Origin: Alitabrizicola rongguiensis
GTDB lineage: Bacteria; Pseudomonadota; Alphaproteobacteria; Rhodobacterales; Rhodobacteraceae
NCBI RefSeq assembly: GCF_021491355.1
Contig: NZ_JAKENF010000002.1
Span: 1 to 64,000, forward strand
Length of the DNA: 64,000 nucleotides
Direction of reading: 5' to 3'
Shown: in pieces, positions 17,444-24,245 of the stretch
Position numbering within the stretch: position 1 is the first letter of the stretch
Layout: each line of letters starts with the position of its first letter
Translations under genes and position numbers: made by a program
Notes under the pieces: generated by a model
Told to the model about the DNA's origin: nothing
Seen by the model: the letters and a program-made list of their open reading frames with translations, nothing else
Databases searched by the model: none

Positions 17444-18486
17444 AGGAGCTTGCCCGTGTAGGTGACTCCCTGCCCGGGCTGGACATGGCCGAGGACCGCC
17501 ACCGTCTCGCCCGCCTGGCGCAACAGTCCGGCCAGCGCCTCGGCCCGGTCGGCGGCGACAACCGCGATCATGCCGATGCCGCAGTTGAAGGTCTTGAGCA
17601 GTTCCGGCTCGCTGATCCCCGATTGCCCGGCAAGCCAGCGGAAGACCGGCGGCAGGTCCCAGGCCGACAGGTCGATCCCGGCGCCCATCCCTTCGGGCAG
17701 GACGCGCGGCAGGTTCTCGGTCAGGCCACCGCCGGTGATATGGGCGAGCGCATGGACGCCGCCCGCGCGGATCGCGGCCAGTGCGGGCTTGACGTAAAGC
17801 CGGGTGGGCGCGAGCAGCGCCGCGCCGAGAGAGCCCGTCGAGAAGGGCGAAGCCGCATCCCAGCCAAGGCCCGACAGCTCGACCACCTTGCGCACAAAGG
17901 AATAACCGTTGGAATGGACCCCGTCCGAGGCGAGGCCCAGCAGCACATCGCCCGCGACCACGCCGCGCGGCAGGTCTGCGCCACGTTCCATCGCGCCGAC
18001 CGAGAAGCCGGCCAGATCGAAGTCGCCGCCGTGATACATCCCCGGCATCTCGGCAGTCTCGCCGCCAACCAGCGCACAGCCGGTCGCCGCGCAGGCCCGG
18101 GCGATGCCGTCGATGATGCGCACGCCCTGATCGACATCGAGCTTGCCGGTGGCGAAATAGTCGAGGAAGAACAGCGGCTCCGCCCCCTGGCAGACGAGGT
18201 CGTTGACGCACATGGCGACAAGGTCGATCCCGATCGTGTCCACGAGCCCGGTATCGATCGCGATCTTCAGCTTGGTGCCGACGCCATCGGTTGCCGCGAC
18301 AAGGATCGGGTCCGTGTAGCCCGCCGCCTTCAGGTCGAAGAGCGCGCCAAAGCCGCCGAGGCCCGCCATGGTGCCGGGCCGTTCGGTGCGCTTTGCAGCC
18401 GGCTTGATCCGCTCGACCAGCGTATTGCCGGCGTCGATATCGACCCCCGCCTGCGCATAGGTCAGCCCCTTGCCCGAAGTCGTCAT
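17440..18486 (-). CDS. purM: Phosphoribosylformylglycinamidine cyclo-ligase
   Basis: This 348-aa AIR synthetase closes the imidazole ring in step 5 of purine synthesis. The motifs [44 protein letters not shown] and [13 protein letters not shown] are typical of the PurM superfamily. ATG 18486 has a GGGGGTGGG site. It heads a purM-purN pair with a 4-nt overlap. Purine genes in this window are split into purMN and purCS. Confidence 0.95.
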   Translation of the reverse strand: MTTSGKGLTYAQAGVDIDAGNTLVERIKPAAKRTERPGTMAGLGGFGALFDLKAAGYTDPILVAATDGVGTKLKIAIDTGLVDTIGIDLVAMCVNDLVCQGAEPLFFLDYFATGKLDVDQGVRIIDGIARACAATGCALVGGETAEMPGMYHGGDFDLAGFSVGAMERGADLPRGVVAGDVLLGLASDGVHSNGYSFVRKVVELSGLGWDAASPFSTGSLGAALLAPTRLYVKPALAAIRAGGVHALAHITGGGLTENLPRVLPEGMGAGIDLSAWDLPPVFRWLAGQSGISEPELLKTFNCGIGMIAVVAADRAEALAGLLRQAGETVAVLGHVQPGQGVTYTGKLL

Positions 18487-18613
18487 GGCCCACCCCCGTT
18501 GCCGATTTGCCGCCGCCCGCATAGACGATCAGGCCGCCCGGCGCAACGCATGCACCGCACGCAAGATCGCGGGAAGCGGCCAGTCGGACAACGACTCTAC
18601 GGATCGGGGAGAT

Positions 18614-18689
18614 TGGTAGGCCCGGAGGGACTCGAACCCCCAACCAAGGCGTTATGAGCGCCCTGCTCTAACCATTGAGCTACAGGCCC
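18614..18689 (-). tRNA. tRNA with CAU anticodon (probably tRNA-Ile2)
   Basis: A full cloverleaf is seen on the minus strand: acceptor GGGCCTG, D-arm TAGCTCAATGGTTAGAGC, anticodon loop CTCATAA and T-arm GGGGGTTCGAGTCCCTC, with CCA encoded. The anticodon CAT could be Met or Ile2. The anticodon-arm and variable-loop pattern (CTTGGTTG) resembles E. coli tRNA-Ile2, which TilS modifies to lysidine. Confidence 0.85.
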
Positions 18690-18781
18690 GAAGCTCGGCT
18701 CCGGCTTACGCATTGCTCGGGCATGGGTCAAGCACCGCAGAATGCAGAAGAAAGGATGCTAAGGCTTTTGGGAGGTATCAG

Positions 18782-18858
18782 TGGTACAGCCTCCCCGGCT
18801 CGAACGGGGGACCCCCAGATCCACAATCTGGTGCTCTAACCAACTGAGCTAAGGCTGC
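18782..18858 (-). tRNA. tRNA-His (GTG), A73, no encoded G-1
   Basis: The minus strand gives acceptor GCAGCCT paired with AGGCTGT, anticodon loop TTGTGGA (GTG, His), T-arm CCCCGTTCGAGCCGGGG and encoded CCA. Position 73 is A. The base before position 1 is T, so no G-1 is encoded. Confidence 0.93.
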
Positions 18859-18920
18859 ACTGGCCGGCGATTTAGCTCCGGCGCGCGGGGAATGCAAGAC
18901 TTGGTTTCATCTCTTCGCCG

Positions 18921-19838
18921 TCATGTCAGCGGCCGCTCCCAGGTCTGCTCAACCACGTCCTGACCGAAGGACCGGGCGGGCCTGCTGTCGCTCAGCCGGA
19001 AGCCGTTGCGGGCATAGAGCCGGCCCGCCGCGCGGTGGCTTTCATGGGTCCAGAGCCGCATGTGGCGATAGCCGGCAGCGCGGGCGAAGGCCAGGCAGGC
19101 CTGGAGCATCGTCGTCGCCAGCCCGGTGCCCCGCGCCTCGGGCTCGACCAGGAACAGTCGCAGCTTGGCCACTTCGGGGCGGGCGGGGTCCTCGCCCACG
19201 CAGAAGATGCTGCCCAGCCGCTCCCCCTCCTGCCCCTCGGCGATCCAGCCGCGTTCGCGCGCCGGGTCGTGGCGGCGCAGGAAGCCCGCGACAATCTCGG
19301 CGACGAGGGCCTCGAAACTGCTGTCGAACCCCTCGTCCCGGGCATAGAGCGCGCCATGGCGGCTTATGATCCAACCGGCATCGCCCGGTTGCAGATCGCG
19401 CAGCCGCGGTTCTGCCGCTTCCGGCTGCAAGAGGCGCCGGGCCCGATCGAGCGCCTCTGCGAGGTCCTGCCGCTGCGCAGGAGAGAGCGCGGCCAGACGG
19501 TCGCCGACCGCGGCCCGCGACGCCTGCCGGAGCGAGTCGAGCTCCTTCCTCCCCGCATCGGTCAGGGCAATGGGCCGCTCGCGCGCATCGGCTTTGCTGC
19601 GCCCCCGCTCGATCCAACCACGACGGGCGAATCCGCCCAGAACCCGGCTCAGATAGCCTTCGTCAATGCCGAGAAGTTGCGCGATCTGGCGCGCGGTGAC
19701 CGCTTCGGGGCCGTCGAGGTCGTGCAGGATGCGCACCTCGGTCATCCCCAGGCCTGATCCGAGATAGCTGCGCGACAGAAGCCCAAGCTGCCCCGTATAG
19801 GTCCGGCTGAAGGCGCGGATGCGGTCAATCTCGTCCAT
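18921..19838 (-). CDS. MarR regulator fused to GNAT acetyltransferase
   Basis: This 305-aa two-domain protein has an N-terminal MarR-type winged helix (residues about 1-140; recognition region RQIAQLLGIDEGYLSRVLGGFARRGWIER) and a C-terminal GNAT domain. The acetyl-CoA loop of the latter is VEPEARGTGLATTMLQACL, followed by YARNGFRL. Such fusions may acetylate a small molecule that also acts as an effector, but the ligand is unknown. An ACTTGA-N5-TCAAGT inverted repeat 34 nt upstream of the ATG suggests autoregulation. Confidence 0.9.
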   Translation of the reverse strand: MDEIDRIRAFSRTYTGQLGLLSRSYLGSGLGMTEVRILHDLDGPEAVTARQIAQLLGIDEGYLSRVLGGFARRGWIERGRSKADARERPIALTDAGRKELDSLRQASRAAVGDRLAALSPAQRQDLAEALDRARRLLQPEAAEPRLRDLQPGDAGWIISRHGALYARDEGFDSSFEALVAEIVAGFLRRHDPARERGWIAEGQEGERLGSIFCVGEDPARPEVAKLRLFLVEPEARGTGLATTMLQACLAFARAAGYRHMRLWTHESHRAAGRLYARNGFRLSDSRPARSFGQDVVEQTWERPLT

Positions 19839-19871
19839 GATGGTCCCCCTTCAACGGACGGTTCCCGATTT

Positions 19872-19888
19872 ACTTGATTCCGTCAAGT
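19872..19888. promoter_or_regulatory. Candidate MarR operator
   Basis: A perfect inverted repeat, ACTTGA (19872-19877) and TCAAGT (19883-19888) with a 5-nt centre, lies between the MarR-GNAT gene and DUF6324. TTGA/TCAA half-sites are common in MarR-family operators. Confidence 0.6.
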
Positions 19889-19954
19889 GTTCCGCGCTTG
19901 CGTCAGGCGCAGCAAAAGTCTAGGCGCAGAAATCATCAGGGTCGGAGGGCAGAC

Positions 19955-20188
19955 ATGAGCATCGACAAGCAAAGCGACATCGCGGCGAACCTTCAGATCG
20001 GTCCGACCAGCCTGGGAATGGTGCGCATCTATATCGAGGCCGAGGGCGTCGAACTGCCGCTCGACTTCGATCCTGAAGAGGCCGAGGAGATCGCCGAGGA
20101 ACTGCTCGCCGCGGCCGAACGGGCGCGGGCGATGGGCCAGCCGGCGCAGGGCGGCAAGCCTAAAGGCCCGAAAGGCCGGAAGGGCTGA
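19955..20188 (+). CDS. DUF6324-like small protein
   Basis: This 77-aa acidic protein, MSIDKQSDIAANLQIGPTSLG at its start, has a short beta hairpin (MVRIYIEAEGVELPLDFD) and an acidic helix (EEAEEIAEELLAAAERAR). It ends in a basic Gly/Lys/Pro tail. It resembles the DUF6324 family of Rhodobacterales, whose function is unknown. ATG 19955 has a GGAGGGCAG site. Its last 29 nt overlap the 3' end of mmcB on the opposite strand. Confidence 0.8.
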   Translation: MSIDKQSDIAANLQIGPTSLGMVRIYIEAEGVELPLDFDPEEAEEIAEELLAAAERARAMGQPAQGGKPKGPKGRKG

Positions 20189-20633
20189 GGCCGGGGTCGC
20201 GCAACGCCTGGAGGCGCAGGGCGGCGTGACGGGCGAACTTCTGTACCAGCATCTTGCGCCGGGCGCCTGCAAGCGGGGTTTCCGGCCCCATGCGCAGGAT
20301 TTCGGCGTCATAGCTGTCGGCTAGGATCAGGCCCGTGCCATCAGGCAGCAGCTCGGTCGGGAAATCGGCATCGACCGCCCAGAAGAAGCGGTCGCACCAG
20401 TCGAGATAGCCCTGCCATTTCCGGTCGGTCATGAAATCCGTCCGGCTTGACTTGCACTCGATCACCCAGACCTCGCCCTTCGGTCCAAGCGCCATGACAT
20501 CGACCCTAAGGCCGGGCGTTGGCACAACCTCTTCCAGCGTCACGAAATCATGGCTGAGCAGATGGCGGCACACGCCCCGGGCCAGCAACTGGCCGGGCAT
20601 CAGGCGCGGGGCGAGGTCGGACACGAGTGTCAT
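20160..20633 (-). CDS. mmcB: MmcB family DNA-repair protein
   Basis: This 157-aa protein matches MmcB, an SOS-induced gene needed for mitomycin C resistance in Caulobacter. The core VWVIECKSSRTDFMTDRKWQGYLDWCDRFFWA has the E-x-K pair and fold of restriction-like nucleases, with an upstream Asp in GLRVDVMALGPKG. The promoter carries a perfect LexA box 13 nt before the ATG, which supports the identity. There is no strong Shine-Dalgarno site. The gene tail overlaps DUF6324 tail-to-tail by 29 nt. Confidence 0.85.
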   Translation of the reverse strand: MTLVSDLAPRLMPGQLLARGVCRHLLSHDFVTLEEVVPTPGLRVDVMALGPKGEVWVIECKSSRTDFMTDRKWQGYLDWCDRFFWAVDADFPTELLPDGTGLILADSYDAEILRMGPETPLAGARRKMLVQKFARHAALRLQALRDPGLSPSGLSGL

Positions 20634-20640
20634 GCCGCCA

Positions 20641-20669
20641 GATATGAACGAAAGATGAACATCGCGCAA
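20641..20669 (-). promoter_or_regulatory. LexA-controlled mmcB promoter
   Basis: On the minus strand, -35 TTGCGC (20664-20669) and -10 CATATC (20641-20646) are 17 nt apart. A perfect GTTC-N7-GTTC LexA box (20646-20660) fills the spacer. The transcript start would fall close to ATG 20633. Confidence 0.7.
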
Positions 20670-20672
20670 GAC

Positions 20673-20701
20673 TTGCGCGAACCCGGGGGGCGACCTATGT
20701 C
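20673..20701 (+). promoter_or_regulatory. Promoter of the 6S-like RNA
   Basis: -35 TTGCGC (20673-20678), a 17-nt spacer and -10 TATGTC (20696-20701) predict a start near 20707. The -35 is the mirror image of the mmcB -35, and the two form the palindrome TCGCGCAAGACTTGCGCGA at 20662-20680. Both tRNA-Glu promoters in the window use the same TTGCG(C/A)-N17 pattern. Confidence 0.6.
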
Positions 20702-20703
20702 TT

Positions 20704-20886
20704 GAGGCGGCGGGTTCTGCCCCTCTCGTGTGAGGCACATTTTCCAGTGGCCGATAAGCACTTCCGAGGGAGCTGGCTCTGCCAGGATCCTGGTCCTGGT
20801 ATCTGGCGCCCACCTGGTCAACCAGGCTCTCGGGAAAACACACGTCTCCACGGCTGCCGCGGTTCCCGCCACTTTCCGCCGCCACA
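20704..20886 (+). ncRNA. ssrS: 6S-like RNA
   Basis: This roughly 183-nt intergenic stretch lacks a convincing ORF and can fold as a long rod. The ends pair (GGCGGCGG at 20706-20713 with CCGCCGCC at 20876-20883), then CGTGTG/CACACG, TTTTCC/GGAAAA and CCGAGGG/CTCTCGG pair in order, leaving a large 5' bulge containing GGCCGATAAGC. Size, rod shape with internal bulge, and a good sigma70 promoter fit 6S RNA, which sequesters the housekeeping RNA polymerase. The alternative is another structured sRNA. I could not run a covariance search. Confidence 0.55.
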
Positions 20887-20894
20887 AATGAAAA

Positions 20895-20912
20895 GGCCCG
20901 CCTAGGCGGGCC
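20895..20912. terminator. Perfect palindrome terminator
   Basis: GGCCCGCCTAGGCGGGCC is an 18-nt perfect palindrome. On the minus strand it is followed by TTTT, so it terminates the small membrane gene at 20942. It may also end the 6S-like RNA on the plus strand, though no T-tract is present there. Confidence 0.65.
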
Positions 20913-20941
20913 CGAAGCATATCGTCTGCAGTCAGAAGACC

Positions 20942-21265
20942 TCAGCGCTTGCGCATCAGCATCGTACGGGCCGATTTTGCCTCGACCTTGACCGGTACCG
21001 GAACCATCGACCGCATTGGTGTTCCGCCGCGGGGGCCATCGCCAGTCTCGGCCATCTGCATCACGGCGATAGCGAACTGGGCGCCGGCAAAGACGATCCC
21101 GTTCGAAACGACCAGCATCAGGAAAGCCAGCCAGCCCATTTCCGTTTCGAGCACAAGATGACCGATATTCGCCACGTTGAACCATACAAGCGCCGCCACG
21201 AACCCCAAGGCCAAGGCAAAGCCGATGGCGACGTTCACGATGTACAGGCGGATCAGCTTCGGCAT
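20942..21265 (-). CDS. Small two-helix membrane protein, unknown
   Basis: This 107-aa protein has two hydrophobic helices (about residues 8-28, IVNVAIGFALALGFVAALVWF, and 41-62, GWLAFLMLVVSNGIVFAGAQFA). A Met-rich cytoplasmic tail follows, ending VEAKSARTMLMRKR. ATG 21265 has a GAGGAG site. It sits alone between nusB and the 6S-like RNA with its own AT-richer upstream region. I do not recognise the family. Confidence 0.75.
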   Translation of the reverse strand: MPKLIRLYIVNVAIGFALALGFVAALVWFNVANIGHLVLETEMGWLAFLMLVVSNGIVFAGAQFAIAVMQMAETGDGPRGGTPMRSMVPVPVKVEAKSARTMLMRKR

Positions 21266-21502
21266 TCGGGCGGCTCCTCTCGTCGCAACAAACATACTCT
21301 TGCTTCTGCATGTTACCAGAGCAAAGAGCATCACAATTTGTCGCATGTTGGGCAACATACTCACGACATTTCATTACCCTGACAAATAAAATTCGTGATT
21401 TCAATGACATATCGACACATCTGCAATCAGCGCAAGACGACCGCGCCGCAGAATTTTTTCGCTGCGGCGCATCCTGATGCAGATTCTTCAGGCGAAGGAC
21501 GG
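21266..21502. promoter_or_regulatory. AT-rich regulatory region
   Basis: This 237-bp gap is clearly more AT-rich than its neighbours. It holds the palindrome ATGTTGGGCAACAT (21345-21358) upstream of the small membrane gene. A 9-bp hairpin (GCGCCGCAG/CTGCGGCGC, 21443-21451/21462-21470) with a T-rich loop lies past the nusB stop. No gene is seen. Confidence 0.45.
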
Positions 21503-21964
21503 TCAGAAGGCCTCGGGCCGCGCCTCTCGGGCCATATGGTCGAGTACGGCGTTAACGAATTTCGACTCTTTGCCATCGGGAAAGAAGGCTTTGGCGATGT
21601 CGACAAACTCGGTGATGACGACCTTGGGCGGTGTGCCTTCGGCCAGCATCTCGCCCCCTGCAGCGCGGAACAGGGCGCGCAGCACAGGATCGATCCGGTC
21701 GATCGGCCATTTCGCCACCAGCGCCCGGTCGGTCATCTGGTCGATCTTCGCCTGCCAGTTCACGGCCTGGTCGACCAGCTTGCGGAAATGGTCGACATCG
21801 CCCTCAACCATCTCGTCCTCGTCATACACGGCACCAAAGCGATGGGTCTCGAACTCGCGGGTCACCGACTCGACCGTCTGGCCCGAGGATTCCATCTGGA
21901 AAAGCGCCTGCACGGCGTAAAGCCGGGCGGCGGATTTCATCTGGCGGCGGTCGGGCTTGGTCAT
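21503..21964 (-). CDS. nusB: Transcription antitermination factor NusB
   Basis: This 153-aa all-helical protein binds boxA RNA with NusE/S10 for rRNA antitermination. RQMKSAARLYAVQALFQMESSG is the N-terminal RNA-binding helix, and PPKVVITEFVDIAKAFFPDGKESKFVNAVLD is the conserved C-terminus. The ATG overlaps the ribH stop by 4 nt; the ribH-nusB pair is a widely conserved arrangement. Confidence 0.95.
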   Translation of the reverse strand: MTKPDRRQMKSAARLYAVQALFQMESSGQTVESVTREFETHRFGAVYDEDEMVEGDVDHFRKLVDQAVNWQAKIDQMTDRALVAKWPIDRIDPVLRALFRAAGGEMLAEGTPPKVVITEFVDIAKAFFPDGKESKFVNAVLDHMAREARPEAF

Positions 21965-22476
21965 TGGGCGGCCCCCGCGGGACGGAAACCGATCCCTTTC
22001 GTCGAGCCCGTCCATTTCCGGGCCAGCGCGATCAGGTGCAAGGCAGCCGCCGCGGCACCACCGCCCTTGTCCTGACCGTTCGGGTCGGCGCGAACCTCGG
22101 CCTGGGCGCGGGTCTCGACCGTCAGGATGCCGTTGCCGATGCAGGCGCCCTGCAGTCCCAGCAGGGACAGGGCGCGCGAGCTGTCGTTGCACACGGTGTC
22201 GTAATGGGTCGTCTCGCCACGGATCACGCAACCGAGGGCGACATAGCCGTCATACTTGGCCAGCCGTTCGGCCATTGCGACCGCTGTCGGCACCTCGAGC
22301 GCGCCCGGCACTTCGATCAAATCGACCTCAGCCCCCGCCTTGGCCGCCGTGGCGCGCGCGCCTGCGATCAGATTATCGGCGATGTCGCGGTAGTAAGGCG
22401 CGACCACGATCAGCAGCTTTACCGGCTTGTCGAAGCTCGGCAGCGGCAGGGTGTAATGGCTTTCGTTGCCCGCCAT
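21961..22476 (-). CDS. ribH: 6,7-dimethyl-8-ribityllumazine synthase
   Basis: This 171-aa lumazine synthase condenses the ribityl-pyrimidine with dihydroxybutanone phosphate. IVVAPYYRDIADNL, VPGALEVPTAV and CVIRGETTHYDTVCNDSS carry the active-site residues. It is near the usual length of about 155-180. It follows ribBX by 3 nt and is coupled to nusB. The C-terminal ~12 residues look disordered. Confidence 0.95.
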   Translation of the reverse strand: MAGNESHYTLPLPSFDKPVKLLIVVAPYYRDIADNLIAGARATAAKAGAEVDLIEVPGALEVPTAVAMAERLAKYDGYVALGCVIRGETTHYDTVCNDSSRALSLLGLQGACIGNGILTVETRAQAEVRADPNGQDKGGGAAAAALHLIALARKWTGSTKGIGFRPAGAAQ

Positions 22477-22479
22477 GTC

Positions 22480-23586
22480 TCAGGCCTCCGGAATCGGGCG
22501 CGTGCCCGTGATGTTGAGGCCGTAGCCTTCCAGCCCGATAACCTTGGGCGCCTGTGAATTGGTGACCAGCGTGATATCGGTCAGCCCAAGCGAGGTCAGG
22601 ATCTGCGCGCCGACCCCGTATTGGCGCAGCGTCTGCGGCGACGCCTCGCCATCGGCCACCAGCTTCATGGTCACGTCGCGCAGCAGAACGACCACGCCGC
22701 GGCCCTCATCCGCGATGACGCGCATCGCACCGTGCAGGTCATGGGCCGAGGTGTTGCCGATGCCGAGCACGTCTTCCAGCGGATTGAGCGCATGCATCCG
22801 CACCAGCACAGGGGCCGAGGTGGTGATGTCGCCCTTTGTCAGAACGATGTGCTCGGCGCCTTGGATCTGGTCGCTGAAGACCCGCATCAGCCAGTCACCG
22901 CCATGCGCCGACCGGACCGACTTGACGTTGGTTTCGGCCACGAGATTGTCATGGCGGCGACGGTAGGCGATCAGGTCGGAAATCGTACCGATCTTGATGT
23001 TGTGCTTCTGGCCGAAGGCGATCAGGTCGGGTAGCCGAGCCATGGTGCCGTCGTCGTTCATCACCTCGCAGATCACGCCCGAGGGGTTCAGCCCAGCCAG
23101 GCGTGACACGTCGACCGCAGCCTCGGTATGCCCCGCCCGCATCAGCACGCCACCGTCGCGCGCGCGAAGCGGGAAGACATGGCCGGGCGAGGCGATATCG
23201 GCCGGGCCCTTGGTCGGGTCGATGGCAACAGCGACCGTGCGGGCGCGGTCGGCGGCAGAGATGCCAGTCGACACGCCTTCGCGTGCCTCGATCGACAGGG
23301 TGAAGGCCGTCTCATGCCGGCTGGAGTTCTTGGGGCTCATCAGCGGCAGGCCAAGCGCGTCGATCCGCTCGCCCGGCAGGGCAAGGCAGATCAGGCCACG
23401 GCCATGGGTCGCCATGAAGTTGATATCCGCCGGCGTGCACATCTGCGCCGGAATGATGATATCGCCCTCGTTCTCGCGATCCTCGTGGTCGACAAGGATG
23501 TACATCTTGCCGTTGCGGGCGTCCTCGATGATTTCCTCGATGGAGGAGATCGCTCCGGAAAATTCGCTATCAGCCTTGGCCGTCAT
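22480..23586 (-). CDS. ribB: DHBP synthase with degenerate GTP cyclohydrolase II domain (RibBX type)
   Basis: This 368-aa protein has an active N-terminal DHBP synthase (residues about 1-215) with VDHEDRENEGDII, ATHGRGLICLAL and RAGHTEAAVDVSRLAG. The C-terminal half aligns in shape with GTP cyclohydrolase II, but the three zinc cysteines are absent: the usual C-x-x-GD...C-x-C is replaced by ALNPLEDVLGIGNTSAHDLHGA. It should therefore make the four-carbon unit only. This matches the RibBX variant known in Proteobacteria. A separate ribA must exist elsewhere. It is followed by ribH at 3 nt. Confidence 0.92.
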   Translation of the reverse strand: MTAKADSEFSGAISSIEEIIEDARNGKMYILVDHEDRENEGDIIIPAQMCTPADINFMATHGRGLICLALPGERIDALGLPLMSPKNSSRHETAFTLSIEAREGVSTGISAADRARTVAVAIDPTKGPADIASPGHVFPLRARDGGVLMRAGHTEAAVDVSRLAGLNPSGVICEVMNDDGTMARLPDLIAFGQKHNIKIGTISDLIAYRRRHDNLVAETNVKSVRSAHGGDWLMRVFSDQIQGAEHIVLTKGDITTSAPVLVRMHALNPLEDVLGIGNTSAHDLHGAMRVIADEGRGVVVLLRDVTMKLVADGEASPQTLRQYGVGAQILTSLGLTDITLVTNSQAPKVIGLEGYGLNITGTRPIPEA

Positions 23587-23672
23587 GGTTTCCCCCAGAA
23601 TTTGGGCGTCCGAATATCGCGGCGTTGCGCCAAAGGCCAGAGCAACCGGGTGCAGACCTGCACAGGGCCTGT

Positions 23673-24245
23673 TCAGCGCGCCGCCGAAAGCGAGGAGAAA
23701 TAACGCTCGGCCGGCAGATACCCCGCGAGCCTGCCTGCGACGCTCCAGTCGCGCTCCAGCGACATGTCTCCGATCAGAACGACGCCATCGCGGGGAAAAC
23801 CCTGATGGGCGGCGGCGATTGCCTCGCGCAGGGCGGGAAACGGCGCAAGGGGATAGGGTGCCGGATGGGCCCGGTCGATCACTCCCTGCCCCGCTTGCAT
23901 CGCCGCCTCGGGGGCAAGCTGGCCCTGGACCAGCGCGATGCGTCCGCAGCCGCTGAGCGATGCCAGCCGGGCCTGCCGATCCTCGGGCAAGGCGGGAACG
24001 GGAGGCAGCAGCCGAAGCGCGTTCGAGGAAAACAGGAAGGCCACGACGTCATGCCCACTGGCGGCGCGGACCGAGGCATAGGTGCGGTAGTCAAGGCCCA
24101 GCTCGGCCGCCCGCCTGACCCGCAGGCGCACGACCTCGACCGGCAGATGCGGCAACAGGTTTTCCCGCGCCTGGCGCCAGCAATGCCGCCGCCAGCCTTC
24201 GCCGCCCTCCATCGTCGGGCCGCCGTTATGCCCCGGCCTGCTCAC
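23673..24245 (-). CDS. Conserved unknown protein in the rib operon
   Basis: This 190-aa protein begins with GTG at 24245, overlapping the ribE stop by 4 nt. The N-terminus SRPGHNGGPTMEGGEGW is a pattern I associate with a Rhodobacterales family; RHCWRQARENLLPHLPVEVVRLRVRRAAELGLDYRTYASVRAASGHDVVAFLFSSNALRLL is the main conserved block by eye. It is soluble and has no recognised catalytic motif. A later ATG (24212) would drop the HNGGP motif. Coupling to ribE and its place before ribBX suggest a flavin-linked role, but that is inference. Confidence 0.8.
   Translation of the reverse strand: MSRPGHNGGPTMEGGEGWRRHCWRQARENLLPHLPVEVVRLRVRRAAELGLDYRTYASVRAASGHDVVAFLFSSNALRLLPPVPALPEDRQARLASLSGCGRIALVQGQLAPEAAMQAGQGVIDRAHPAPYPLAPFPALREAIAAAHQGFPRDGVVLIGDMSLERDWSVAGRLAGYLPAERYFSSLSAAR

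Noticed and set aside
20630-20920. A 96-codon minus-strand frame through the region upstream of mmcB
   Set aside because: No ribosome site or recognisable domain. The same DNA has a stable-RNA promoter, paired ends and a rod-like fold, so an RNA explains it better.
24212-24245. ATG 24212 as the start of the rib-operon unknown
   Set aside because: It would remove the SRPGHNGGP motif and leave a gap after ribE; the GTG at 24245 overlaps the ribE stop in the way other genes here do.
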